DNA of 64,000 bases, from NCBI GenBank assembly GCA_947494305.1, contig CANLUL010000001.1, positions 372,001 to 436,000 on the forward strand, read 5' to 3'. Shown here piece by piece: positions 26,928 to 35,017 of this stretch. Position 1 is the stretch's first letter. Each line of letters begins with the position of its first letter. A program made the translations under genes and the position numbers. The notes under the pieces were generated by a model. It saw only the letters and a program-made list of their open reading frames with translations, had not been told where the DNA came from and did no database searches. This DNA is from an uncultured Sphingomonadaceae bacterium. GTDB lineage: Bacteria; Pseudomonadota; Alphaproteobacteria; Sphingomonadales; Sphingomonadaceae.

Positions 26928-26957
26928 AAGATATATCTTAAACATTACTTAGATATA
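26928..26957. promoter_or_regulatory. Inverted repeats upstream of padR-like gene, probable operator
   Basis: AAGATATATCTT is a perfect 12-base palindrome (26928-26939). Its right half TATATCT (26932-26938) also pairs with AGATATA at 26951-26957 across twelve bases. These lie 20-49 bases before the PadR start and within the divergent promoter region of the DUF3604 gene. Autoregulation by the PadR protein is inferred. Confidence 0.55.
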
Positions 26958-26976
26958 AAAGAAAGGATATTCCCCC

Positions 26977-27564
26977 ATGAGACATAAAATGAAATTTGGA
27001 CCTGGCGGACGCCGTGGTAGAGGCAGAAACAATATGACCGGAAAGAAATTTGCCAGAGCCTTTGCGCAAGCCGCCTTTGAAGGGGCTGTACACAAACGTC
27101 GGACCCGGATGTTCCGGCGCGGAGAATTGAAGCTGATAGCGCTTCATCTGATCGCAGAAGAGCCACGGCACGGTTATGATCTGATCAAAAGGATCGAAGA
27201 GCTGACCAATGGCCACTATGCGCCAAGTCCCGGCATTGTTTATCCGGCGCTGACACTGATGACCGAGATGGATTTGATAGAAGAGAAAACTGGAAAAGAC
27301 GGGAAGAAAATCTATTCAATCACCGAAGATGGAAAAGCCAAACTCGCGGAGGAAGAAAAACATATCGCTGAAATATTGGAGCGCCTAGACGGTGTTTCTA
27401 AAATGGGTGAGGCATCGGATGGTGCATCGATCCGTCGAGCGGTGCACAATCTGAAATCAACAATCCGCATCCGTCTTGCCGACGAAGAGAAGGACTCGGA
27501 TAAGATTTTGGAAGTTGCTGCAATTATCGATGAAGCAGCCGGTAAGATTGAACGGTTGAAGTAA
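26977..27564 (+). CDS. PadR family transcriptional regulator (YqjI-like)
   Basis: A 195-residue PadR-type winged-helix regulator. The N-terminus (about 45 residues) is rich in Gly, Arg and Lys. The DNA-binding domain contains GELKLIALHLIAEEPRHGYDLIKRIEELTNG, then SPGIVYPALTLMTEMDLI and a Lys-rich wing. The C-terminal region (about residues 110-190) is helical for dimerisation. The overall arrangement resembles YqjI, the iron/nickel-responsive PadR protein of enterobacteria, but the N-terminal histidine-rich metal site of YqjI is not obvious here. It is divergent from DUF3604, which may be its target. Confidence 0.88.
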   Translation: MRHKMKFGPGGRRGRGRNNMTGKKFARAFAQAAFEGAVHKRRTRMFRRGELKLIALHLIAEEPRHGYDLIKRIEELTNGHYAPSPGIVYPALTLMTEMDLIEEKTGKDGKKIYSITEDGKAKLAEEEKHIAEILERLDGVSKMGEASDGASIRRAVHNLKSTIRIRLADEEKDSDKILEVAAIIDEAAGKIERLK

Positions 27565-27576
27565 ACGCGTTCAATC
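27546..27576. terminator. 9-bp inverted repeat across converging gene ends
   Basis: GATTGAACG (27546-27554) and CGTTCAATC (27568-27576) are exact reverse complements separated by 13 bases. The hairpin spans both stop codons, of the PadR gene and of the dehydrogenase gene. It lacks a T run on either side, so it may act as a bidirectional transcript-end structure rather than a classical terminator. Confidence 0.4.
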
Positions 27577-28620
27577 TGCCTCAAACACAATTTTGATATC
27601 GGGATCGGTCATCACATCCTGCGCCTGTGAGAACGGCACATGGGTGGAGATGACCTCCTGATGTTGAATTTTGCCGTGACAGGCGCAGTTCAAGACTTTC
27701 TCAATTTCATTACGGGCATGAACCCGGCTGATGTCAAATGTAATGCCTTTCATGTACATCTGGGCCAATGGAACATTGTCTATAGTTCTTCCCGGAGCCG
27801 ATACACTGGTGCAAAACCCACAGGCCGCGGTTGATTTCAGTGCGTAGATCAAACCGTCTCTAATATTGGAAGTGTCTACAACAATAGGAAACTGATCTTT
27901 GACGGGCATGTCGGCAGCATAGTTCAGCTCTTGAACCTCTGCGCCAAAACTCTTCGCTTTCGCCAAACGATCCTTGTCAAAATCGGTGTAGACAACCCGG
28001 GCGGCGCCAAGAGCAACGGCGGCTTGAACGGAAAACAATCCTACGCTTTGTGCAAAGCCGCCGACAATCAACACTTCTTCACCGGGTCTGCGTGCCAAGG
28101 GCTCGGCCACCGTTCGATACCCGTCACTGGCATTGTCAGATATCGCGGCGGCTATTGTTAGCGGTACTGCATTCGGTACATTTACGAGCATGGCATCAGC
28201 ATAGGGAACCAACACATAGTCACTCAATCCGCCGCCCCAGTCGGTCCCGCTGCTTTGGGCAAGGCCATAAGCAGAAAAAGGTGGAACGCTGGTGCAACCA
28301 TTGGTGAAACCCAATTGGCAGTTTTTGCAAGTTCCGCAATTGATTTGGAATGGAACAATGACACGGTCACCGGGTTTGAACCCTGAAACACCTTCACCTA
28401 CCGCAACTACTTCTCCGGCTATTTCATGACCAAAAGCAAAGGGGTCGTCTTTCATCGGAACAATGCCATTCGCGATGTAAAGATCCAGGTCGCAGCGCGT
28501 CACAGCCAGAGGTTTGACAATCGCTTGTCCCCCATTCCCAATCTTTGGCGTCGCGACTTCTCGCCATTCGAGGTGATTGGCACGGACAAAGGTAAGTTGG
28601 CGCATGCTGCTGTCGATCAT
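27571..28620 (-). CDS. Zinc-dependent alcohol dehydrogenase family protein
   Basis: A 349-residue medium-chain dehydrogenase. Catalytic-zinc ligands are likely Cys in TRCDLDLY and the GHEIAGEVV motif; structural-zinc cysteines are partly kept in NCGTCKNCQLG. The nucleotide-binding region contains VGGFAQSVGLFSVQAAVALGAARVVYTDFDKDRL, whose glycine pattern is less strict than GxGxxG. The substrate is unknown; the overall form resembles sorbitol/threonine-dehydrogenase-like enzymes. GGAG precedes the ATG at 28620 by seven bases; an alternative ATG is at 28605. It is divergent from a MarR gene, with a strong palindrome between them. Confidence 0.88.
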   Translation of the reverse strand: MIDSSMRQLTFVRANHLEWREVATPKIGNGGQAIVKPLAVTRCDLDLYIANGIVPMKDDPFAFGHEIAGEVVAVGEGVSGFKPGDRVIVPFQINCGTCKNCQLGFTNGCTSVPPFSAYGLAQSSGTDWGGGLSDYVLVPYADAMLVNVPNAVPLTIAAAISDNASDGYRTVAEPLARRPGEEVLIVGGFAQSVGLFSVQAAVALGAARVVYTDFDKDRLAKAKSFGAEVQELNYAADMPVKDQFPIVVDTSNIRDGLIYALKSTAACGFCTSVSAPGRTIDNVPLAQMYMKGITFDISRVHARNEIEKVLNCACHGKIQHQEVISTHVPFSQAQDVMTDPDIKIVFEAD

Positions 28621-28638
28621 CGAGAGTCTCCATTAAAA

Positions 28639-28662
28639 ATATACTTCATTAGTGAACTATAT
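28639..28662. promoter_or_regulatory. 10-bp inverted repeat, probable MarR operator
   Basis: ATATACTTCA, spacer TTAG, TGAACTATAT: the arms match at nine of ten positions. It is centred in the 74-base gap between the divergent dehydrogenase and MarR genes, the usual place for a MarR operator controlling both. Binding is inferred, not shown. Confidence 0.65.
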
Positions 28663-28694
28663 TCTACGAGACATAAGATTGCAAGAGCGGTAAG

Positions 28695-29129
28695 ATGCGC
28701 CCCATGTCGGCATCAAAAAGAAGACTATATTGGCAACTGCAATTGGCCGCGCATTTTATGCAGAAGCAGGCGGATCGTGGTTTGGTCAAAGAGTCTGGTG
28801 TTACCACGGCGCAATTTGGTGTGTTGTCGGCGATCGGAAATGGATCCCATGTAACGCAAAAAGATGTGGCAACAACTCTAGGCCTCAATCAGTCAGCGAT
28901 TACCGCAATGGTTAGGCGCTTGATGGAAATGGGTTATGTGGATCGCAATGACAGCAAGACAGATGGTCGAACGAAAATACTATCGCTGACCAGTGAGGGG
29001 CGATTGATCTGCAAAAACACCAATTCTCCGTTCCGGAAAATAAACCAGCAAATTGAGGCTACTCTGGATGATGAGCAAATTGATTTGTTTGCGGATTATC
29101 TGGAGCAGATCACCGAAGCTTTTCGGTAA
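28695..29129 (+). CDS. MarR family transcriptional regulator
   Basis: A 144-residue MarR-type winged-helix protein. The recognition region is GVTTAQFGVLSAIGNGSHVTQKDVATTLGLNQSAITAMVRRLMEMGYV and the wing RNDSKTDGRTKILSLT is typical. The ATG at 28695 is taken; another at 28704 is in frame. It probably controls the divergent alcohol dehydrogenase through the palindrome between them, possibly in response to an aldehyde, alcohol or phenolic compound, though the ligand cannot be read from sequence. Confidence 0.9.
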   Translation: MRPMSASKRRLYWQLQLAAHFMQKQADRGLVKESGVTTAQFGVLSAIGNGSHVTQKDVATTLGLNQSAITAMVRRLMEMGYVDRNDSKTDGRTKILSLTSEGRLICKNTNSPFRKINQQIEATLDDEQIDLFADYLEQITEAFR

Positions 29130-29136
29130 TTAGGAA

Positions 29137-29622
29137 CTACAGCTTCAACACCATTTGCAAATTACAACGAGCATAAGGTGTAGGCCAAAGCTCATGTTCA
29201 GCCAGATGTCTAAAACCGCATTTTTCATATAAAATAGTCGCTGCCTTCAAATCGCTATTGGTTTCCAGCCATATCGCATCGCCGCCGACTTCTGTTGCCT
29301 GTTCGATCAGAAACTCAAGAACTGCACGCCCAATGCCGCGTCCCCGCAGGTCCTTATGTGCTGCCATTTTCACAATTTCTAACCATTTAAGACCATCGCC
29401 TGGTTCATGATGGGGTGGCAGGATCGCGCCCGTCCCAACAACCTGACCATCCCATTCCGCAATTACTATTCGGCCTCCCTTTGCAAGAATTGAATTCTCC
29501 AGATTTTCCAGTTGGTCGCGATCGCTATTCTCTACCGAGAAGGATGCTTCTATCCATGCTAGATTGAGATCAATAAACGACTGTCGATCGCTTGGCTGAT
29601 AAAGGCGAGTGATAAGGGACAT
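29137..29622 (-). CDS. GNAT family N-acetyltransferase
   Basis: A 161-residue GCN5-related acetyltransferase. The acetyl-CoA-binding motif is in KMAAHKDLRGRGIGRAVLEFLIEQA (about residues 95-118), followed by WLETNSDLKAATILYEKCGF. Acceptor unknown; such proteins acetylate small amines, antibiotics or protein termini. It converges on the MarR gene with a seven-base gap. Confidence 0.88.
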   Translation of the reverse strand: MSLITRLYQPSDRQSFIDLNLAWIEASFSVENSDRDQLENLENSILAKGGRIVIAEWDGQVVGTGAILPPHHEPGDGLKWLEIVKMAAHKDLRGRGIGRAVLEFLIEQATEVGGDAIWLETNSDLKAATILYEKCGFRHLAEHELWPTPYARCNLQMVLKL

Positions 29623-29777
29623 GCCTGCTTAGCTTAGCCAAACGCACTGAAATTCGTCAATTCGGAAATGCCCCCGGCTATCCCATAAACATGTGATGTT
29701 CGACAAGAGCGAGTGATGATAGCTCCCAAAATCTGGATGTATTTAAATTTGGGTCGCGCGTTCGAGGGAATTTTTCA

Positions 29778-30572
29778 ATGAAGACATGGATGAAAGTTGT
29801 TCTGGGTATTTTTGCCGGAATCGGGGTGTTGCTTGCTTTGATTTTCTGGCTGACGGGAGACATATCAAAAGCTGGTGACGATTTTTTCGCTGCTGCCGCC
29901 AATGATGATATTGAAGGCGCTTATGCATTGCTCTCGAGTGATTTCCAGACGACGACGAGTAAAGAAGGACTGGACGAATATCTTGAAAAGAATGGCTTGG
30001 ACAATGTAACCGAAACGAGTTGGTCATCGCGTTCTATCAGTGGCTCAACTGGTTCGCTCGAAGGCACTCTGACAACCGCAAAGGGCGACGAGCTTCCCAT
30101 AAAGCTCAAGCTTGTGAATTCCGATGCGGGTTGGAAAATTCAATCAATCTCTAAGGAGCGGGCCGGTTTTCAGAGCGACAGAAGTTCCTCCAGACAACCA
30201 CTGCCATCGAAATTGGAGGCTCTGTCGTTAACTAAAGCAACCACTTCGGATTTTGTCGATGGTATGAGAGCACCTACGATGGAGGGTTTTTATGGAACCT
30301 TTTCTTCGCAATTCCGTAGTGATGTATCGCTTCAAAAACTGGAGGAAGGTTTTGGGAGCTTCAAAGGCAAAAATTTTGATATGCTAAATGGCTATACACC
30401 GGTGTTCAGCAACACCGGTAAAATCAATGATGCAGGAATTTTGCGCATAGACGGATACTACAAGACAGCGCCAAGGCTGAAATTCACGTATGAATATGTC
30501 TTCGAAGGTGTTGAATGGAAATTGTGGGGTATAGATATCGAGGCCATACCGCTCGGAGAACTAGGCGATTGA
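29778..30572 (+). CDS. Membrane-anchored protein with two NTF2-like repeats
   Basis: A 264-residue protein with one N-terminal membrane helix (about residues 5-26) and no recognised named family. The rest contains two similar halves. The first runs from DDFFAAAANDDIEGAYALLSSDF to GWKIQSISKE (about residues 34-126). The second runs from SDFVDGMRAPTMEGFYGTFSSQF to EWKLWGIDIE (about residues 154-257). Both follow the helix-helix-strand pattern of DUF4019/NTF2-like domains ending in a Trp-Lys strand. GAGGGAA lies about eight bases upstream of the start. It is likely exposed to the periplasm; function unknown. Confidence 0.75.
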   Translation: MKTWMKVVLGIFAGIGVLLALIFWLTGDISKAGDDFFAAAANDDIEGAYALLSSDFQTTTSKEGLDEYLEKNGLDNVTETSWSSRSISGSTGSLEGTLTTAKGDELPIKLKLVNSDAGWKIQSISKERAGFQSDRSSSRQPLPSKLEALSLTKATTSDFVDGMRAPTMEGFYGTFSSQFRSDVSLQKLEEGFGSFKGKNFDMLNGYTPVFSNTGKINDAGILRIDGYYKTAPRLKFTYEYVFEGVEWKLWGIDIEAIPLGELGD

Positions 30573-30574
30573 TT

Positions 30575-31930
30575 TTAGAATATAGCAAACAGCGCCACCG
30601 CCATAATGGTACCAATAACAGGAATGACAACGGTTAACGCGCCAACTGCGCCATAAGCATCTTTATGTGTTTCTCCGCAAACCGCGCGGATGGTGGTGAC
30701 GACATAGCCGTTATGCGGCAAGCTATCGAGCGCGCCGGACGAGATTGCTACCACGCGGTGGAGTTCATCAGGTTGTGCTCCCGCATCCAGATAATGCGGT
30801 GCGATCAGGGGTAGTGCGATGGATTGTCCTCCGCTGGCAGATCCAGTCAGACCGGCTATGACCGTGACTGCGATGGCGGCTCCGATGAGCGGGCTGCCCG
30901 GTATATTTTGCACTATGATCAATGCTTCCTGAAAGGCCGGAGAGAGTTTGGCAACTGAGCCAAAGCCGACAACCGCGCAGGTGTTGGTAATGGCAACAAC
31001 GGCAGATGATGCGCCGCGAGAAAAGGCTTCCGGCATGGCTTTGAGTTTCTGATAACCAACAGCCAAGGCGACCACTGCACCGGATCCTAAAGCTGCTACT
31101 AGCGCCCATTTATCAAGTGACGTCTCTGGCAGAATCGCCGACAACGGTCCCATATCCTGAGGATATTGGAAGATCAGAAATATGCTCAGAACAGCGACAA
31201 GCGGCAGTATGCAAAGCAAGGGCGCGGGTAGATTGCTGAAATCGGTATTTTGATCATCGGTCTCACGGCCAACAAAGCGTTCGCCGTTTGCGACAGCCTT
31301 TCGAACCATTCGGTTGAGCCAGAAATGTCCGGCAACTGCCATGAAGACGGCAACCACAATGCTGACTTCCCAGCCAGCATAGGCCGTCGTTCCCAGATGC
31401 TCCATCGGGATCAAATTCTGAATTTCAGGAGAACCCGCACTGGTCATAGTGAAGGTCACAGAACCAAAGGCCAAAGCGCCGGGAATGAAACGTCGCGGCA
31501 AATCTGCTTCGCGGAACAGATGGACCGCCAGCGAATAAACGCTGAAGGAAACGATGAATACGCTAACCCCGCCATAGGTCAGCACAGCACAAGCTGCGAC
31601 AACCGCAAGCACCGCGTGTTTGATACCGATCTTCTCAATAATCCAGTGAGCAACGCTGGCCGCTGCGCCACTAGCGCCCATAATCTCACCAAAAATCGCA
31701 CCGAGCAGGAACATGAAGAACCAGCTTTTGAAGAAGCCGACAAAGCCGTCCATGTAAGCGGTCGCAAAATCGGGCGCTCCCTCAACCGCCAGAGGAGGCA
31801 GCCAGGCGATGCCACTTGTCAAAGCTACAATGGCGGCGGCAACTGGTCCGGCGATCAATATATTGACGCCCTTTACCGTCATATAAATGAGCAGTGCTAG
31901 TCCGCCGATTAGCCCGATTGCCGATAGCAT
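30575..31930 (-). CDS. GntP-type permease
   Basis: A 451-residue integral membrane transporter of the GntP/ion-transporter superfamily. About twelve hydrophobic segments are visible. Family-type motifs include GAIFGEIMGASGAAASVAHWI, YGGVSVFIVSFSVYSLA, TMTSAGSPEIQNLIP and ISSGALDSLPHNGYVVT, the last a characteristic loop of these permeases. Substrate is probably a small organic acid such as gluconate or 3-hydroxybutyrate, carried with protons, but this is not certain. GGGGGAAC precedes the ATG. The dioxygenase gene upstream on the same strand is separated by 73 bases and may be cotranscribed. Confidence 0.87.
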   Translation of the reverse strand: MLSAIGLIGGLALLIYMTVKGVNILIAGPVAAAIVALTSGIAWLPPLAVEGAPDFATAYMDGFVGFFKSWFFMFLLGAIFGEIMGASGAAASVAHWIIEKIGIKHAVLAVVAACAVLTYGGVSVFIVSFSVYSLAVHLFREADLPRRFIPGALAFGSVTFTMTSAGSPEIQNLIPMEHLGTTAYAGWEVSIVVAVFMAVAGHFWLNRMVRKAVANGERFVGRETDDQNTDFSNLPAPLLCILPLVAVLSIFLIFQYPQDMGPLSAILPETSLDKWALVAALGSGAVVALAVGYQKLKAMPEAFSRGASSAVVAITNTCAVVGFGSVAKLSPAFQEALIIVQNIPGSPLIGAAIAVTVIAGLTGSASGGQSIALPLIAPHYLDAGAQPDELHRVVAISSGALDSLPHNGYVVTTIRAVCGETHKDAYGAVGALTVVIPVIGTIMAVALFAIF

Positions 31931-32003
31931 GTTGTTCCCCCGGATTGACTGCCATCTATTGGCAGAGCCAAAGCCGAGGGTGCAACATCTAAATCACTAG
32001 CGG

Positions 32004-33164
32004 TCAGATCGTCTGCGCGCGATTTTCATCGCGATGCTTTTTGAGATACTTCATAAACGGCGTACCGCCTGTGCCAACTTCAGTATCGTTGCCGTCACCG
32101 GTTTTAGCCTGCTTGTTGATATAGCTGGCGGCATATTCCAGATGCCGTGTACGGAAGCGCGCCACTTGCTCGACATTGGCGTTAAACGCTTGCCGAAGGG
32201 CGCTATCTCCGCTGGCAATTGCGAAATCGCGAAGTTTTGATTGTTCGCGAATATCTTCGATATATTTGCGATGCTGGATGGGGCGATAGGCATGAAGCTC
32301 ATCCAGATAGGCGCGCAGTGGGTCGTTTTCATGGTTCACCTGAAACAAGGCATCCATGCTGGGCACTATGGAGCTTTGCGATCCGGTTTGACCGCGAAAC
32401 GCCTGGCCCTTGCCCTTATATTTCTCGACGCCCTCGTAGATCAGGCCATCGGGTAGCGCAGGATTGTTGGCCCAGCCATGAATATAGGGCCGCACGCGCT
32501 GATAGTAGATGTAAGGATCGCAGCGCTCCGGCATGTCATCAAAAACAGCGTTCACTGCATCCCAATGACCGTTCATTTCATTCAGCAAATTTGTTGCCAA
32601 TCCTGCATCTTCCGATTTTGCCGCATCCACGAGCTGACAGGCCAGTGCGAGTATCGGCGCCGCTGCCGCTTCGATTGCAACGTGAATCAGGACAAACCAG
32701 TTCTCATCCGCGCCGCCGAGAAAATTCTGAACCATCCGGACATTATCCAGTGTGATCGGCGCTTCGCGATCCAGCCGCGTCCAGTTGTCGAGCACATAGC
32801 AACTATACGGGAGCAACGGTGCCTGATCGAGCCGTTCGGCCAGCGCGACTATGGGTTTGGCCAGATTGGCAGGCAGTATCGTTGGCGCTTTCGCTTCACC
32901 CCAAACGTAAGCCTGCACCATGAACGAGTAGTGCACCATTGCCACACGAACTTGTTCGTCGGGCGCGTTTTTGGCCCAGTCGGTCAAATCCAGTTCGGGT
33001 ATTCGCTCCAGCCAATGACGAATGCGGCCACTGGTCATCAGCCCAGATAAGTTGTTCGCCGCCTCAACCGCGGGCGCGAAAAAATCGGGAAGATCGATAT
33101 CAACAATTTCAAAATGCGAGAGAAATCCACGCGATGCGGACATGCTATAATCTGACAATTTCAT
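32004..33164 (-). CDS. Indoleamine 2,3-dioxygenase family protein
   Basis: A 386-residue haem dioxygenase of the IDO family, which opens the indole ring of tryptophan or related indoles with O2 in studied members. Conserved positions are visible by comparison with human IDO1: RPYIHGW (Arg225, the substrate-site arginine), YRPIQHRKYI, FRTRHLEYAASYI with proximal haem ligand His341, and the C-terminal GTGGTPFMKYLKKHR. The start at 33164 has GGAG eight bases upstream. The frame stays open back to 33425 but that part is inside an inverted-repeat element. No other kynurenine-pathway gene is nearby, so the substrate and pathway are uncertain. Confidence 0.9.
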   Translation of the reverse strand: MKLSDYSMSASRGFLSHFEIVDIDLPDFFAPAVEAANNLSGLMTSGRIRHWLERIPELDLTDWAKNAPDEQVRVAMVHYSFMVQAYVWGEAKAPTILPANLAKPIVALAERLDQAPLLPYSCYVLDNWTRLDREAPITLDNVRMVQNFLGGADENWFVLIHVAIEAAAAPILALACQLVDAAKSEDAGLATNLLNEMNGHWDAVNAVFDDMPERCDPYIYYQRVRPYIHGWANNPALPDGLIYEGVEKYKGKGQAFRGQTGSQSSIVPSMDALFQVNHENDPLRAYLDELHAYRPIQHRKYIEDIREQSKLRDFAIASGDSALRQAFNANVEQVARFRTRHLEYAASYINKQAKTGDGNDTEVGTGGTPFMKYLKKHRDENRAQTI

Positions 33165-33178
33165 TTGAGTTACTCCGA

Positions 33179-33442
33179 GGGTCAAAGCCCATCCAATGCA
33201 TCCATTCTGCGCGAAGAAATTTGCTTTTCGAACAGGCGGCGGAGCGCAGGAAATGGTATCATTTTCAAGCTTCGCCAACGCATTCGGGGAGCAAATTTGT
33301 CGCGCCCTTCGGGTTATCAGGAGCGACCCAGCCTGCGGCGCAAAGCAGCTTTGAATATGAGTTGCATATCCGGCAGCAACTTTACTTGCACTCTGGGTCG
33401 CTCCTGAGAACAGAATTGTATGCATTGGATGGGCTTTGACCC
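33179..33442. mobile_element. 264-bp intergenic element with terminal inverted repeats (MITE-like)
   Basis: The ends are exact inverted repeats of 23 bases (33179-33201 and 33420-33442), both starting GGGTCAAAGCCC. The match continues imperfectly to about 32 bases (CAGAAT shared). Inside, a second inverted repeat of 15 bases (33317-33331 with 33393-33407) flanks a segment of about 60 bases that has further small repeats (GTTGC/GCAAC). No transposase frame is present. The eight bases outside each end (TACTCCGA and TAGTCAGG) do not match, so no target duplication is visible. It sits directly upstream of the dioxygenase ribosome-binding site. The rest of this 405-base gap (33443-33569) holds no supported gene. 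Confidence 0.55.
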
Positions 33443-33569
33443 TAGTCAGGCGCGGGTTGGGCCGCCTGAACAGCGATTACAATGGTATCAAATGAAATTA
33501 GATTTGGCAATTATGCTGTGTGTCGCAGTTTTGCTGGCCTCTGCATCAACTCTCGTCTAACGAGCGCCG

Positions 33570-34961
33570 ATGAGCAGTATCGCACTTGATCAGCAATCGC
33601 GCGGTCCGTGGCAGCATGAGCTGCGCGCGTCACTGGCGCTTGCCTGGCCATTGATACTCACAAACTTGACGATGGCGCTGATTGGAGCGACGGACGTTTT
33701 GATGCTGGGCTGGTTGGGAGCGGAGGAATTGGCCGGAGCGTCGATTGGCTATAACCTCACGATGATTGCCAGTATTTTCTGCATGGGGCTGGTCACAGCG
33801 ACATCGCCGATGATGGCCACCGCGATAGGCCGAAACTTGCATGTTCTGCGGGATGTCAGACGCACATTCAGGCAGGGCATATGGGTTGCCGTGCTGATTA
33901 TGCTTCCAGTTTGGACACTGCTCTGGTTTACCGAGGAAATATTGCTCCTGATGGGACAAATTCCATTGCTTGCCGAATATGGGGCCACTTACATCCGTGC
34001 CTATATGTGGTGTATTCTGCCCTTTCTTGGCGTGATTATTATACGCAATTTTTTGTCGGCAGTGGAACTGCCTTTGTGGTCTCTCATCATTGGGATCATC
34101 GGTGTTACTGCCAACGCCATTTTCAACTATGCTTTGATTTTCGGTAACTTTGGCGCACCTGCTTTGGGCCTGACCGGAGCGGGAATCGGAAGTATTATGA
34201 GCAACAGCTTGATGTTTGCCGCAATGGTGATCGTGGTTTTAAAGCACAGGCATTTTAGGCGTTTTCACTTGTTTGGAAATTTCTGGAAACCGGATTGGAG
34301 CCGCTTTCGCGAAATCTGGCGACTAGGTCTGCCGATCGCCATGACTTACGGCATGGAGGGTGGTGTATTTTCCGTCGCCGTCCTGCTGATGGGATTGATC
34401 GATACTGCATCTGTGGCGGCTCACGCCATCGCAATTCAAATTGCGGCGCTGACCTTTATGATACCCTTTGGTCTGTCGCAAGCTGCGACGATCCGGGTCG
34501 GAATTGGGTTCGGACGCAGGGATAATGCGATGATCCAACGGGCAGGGTGGGCCAGCTTTGTGGTTGGCACAGGCTTCATGATGGTGATGGCAGTGATTAT
34601 CTGGTCGATTCCGGAATTGCTGATCTCAGGTTTCATCGACATTCAGGATCCTGAAAATGCAAGAGTCGTCTCGCTCGCAGTTGGTTTTCTATATGTCGCT
34701 GCGCTGTTCCAGACATTCGATGGCGCGCAAGCGGTCGGGCAAGGAATGCTGCGCGGCCTCCACGATACCCGGGTACCGATGTTGCTGGTCGGTTTTGGTT
34801 ATTGGGTGGTCGGGATTGGCGTTGGCATATGGCTGGCTTTCTACCAAGGGTGGGGCGGGCAAGGTCTTTGGGCAGGTCTTGCTACCGGGCTTGGCATTGT
34901 TGCTGTTCTGATGATCACTCGTTGGATGATGCGCGAACGGATCGGGCTTCTGCCTGATTAA
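33570..34961 (+). CDS. MATE family efflux transporter
   Basis: A 463-residue multidrug and toxin extrusion protein of the NorM type, exporting cationic compounds in exchange for Na+ or H+. Twelve hydrophobic segments are visible. Typical MATE segments are LAWPLILTNLTMALIGATDVLMLGWLG at the N-terminus, TATSPMMATAIGR, and LPIAMTYGMEGGVFSVAVLLMG at the start of the second half. The C-terminal half contains TFDGAQAVGQGMLRGLHDTRVPM. The ribosome-binding site is weak. Its end lies 56 bases before the lactonase-like gene. Confidence 0.94.
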   Translation: MSSIALDQQSRGPWQHELRASLALAWPLILTNLTMALIGATDVLMLGWLGAEELAGASIGYNLTMIASIFCMGLVTATSPMMATAIGRNLHVLRDVRRTFRQGIWVAVLIMLPVWTLLWFTEEILLLMGQIPLLAEYGATYIRAYMWCILPFLGVIIIRNFLSAVELPLWSLIIGIIGVTANAIFNYALIFGNFGAPALGLTGAGIGSIMSNSLMFAAMVIVVLKHRHFRRFHLFGNFWKPDWSRFREIWRLGLPIAMTYGMEGGVFSVAVLLMGLIDTASVAAHAIAIQIAALTFMIPFGLSQAATIRVGIGFGRRDNAMIQRAGWASFVVGTGFMMVMAVIIWSIPELLISGFIDIQDPENARVVSLAVGFLYVAALFQTFDGAQAVGQGMLRGLHDTRVPMLLVGFGYWVVGIGVGIWLAFYQGWGGQGLWAGLATGLGIVAVLMITRWMMRERIGLLPD

Positions 34962-35017
34962 ATTTGATCATTGGCAATTGCGGCCGGTTCGTTAGGTTGG
35001 GCTGGAGGGAGATAGCT

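Noticed and set aside
33165-33425. Open frame continuing upstream of the dioxygenase start
   Set aside because: It lies inside an inverted-repeat element, has no family similarity, and the ATG at 33164 has the better ribosome-binding site and gives the family length.
33179-33442. Integron attC-like site
   Set aside because: The inverted repeat is too long and the core sites GTTRRRY/RYYYAAC expected for attC are not at the ends.
33492-33560. 22-codon hydrophobic ORF (MKLDLAIML...) before the MATE gene
   Set aside because: Has an ATG and a stop but no convincing ribosome-binding site; too short to support without conservation evidence.
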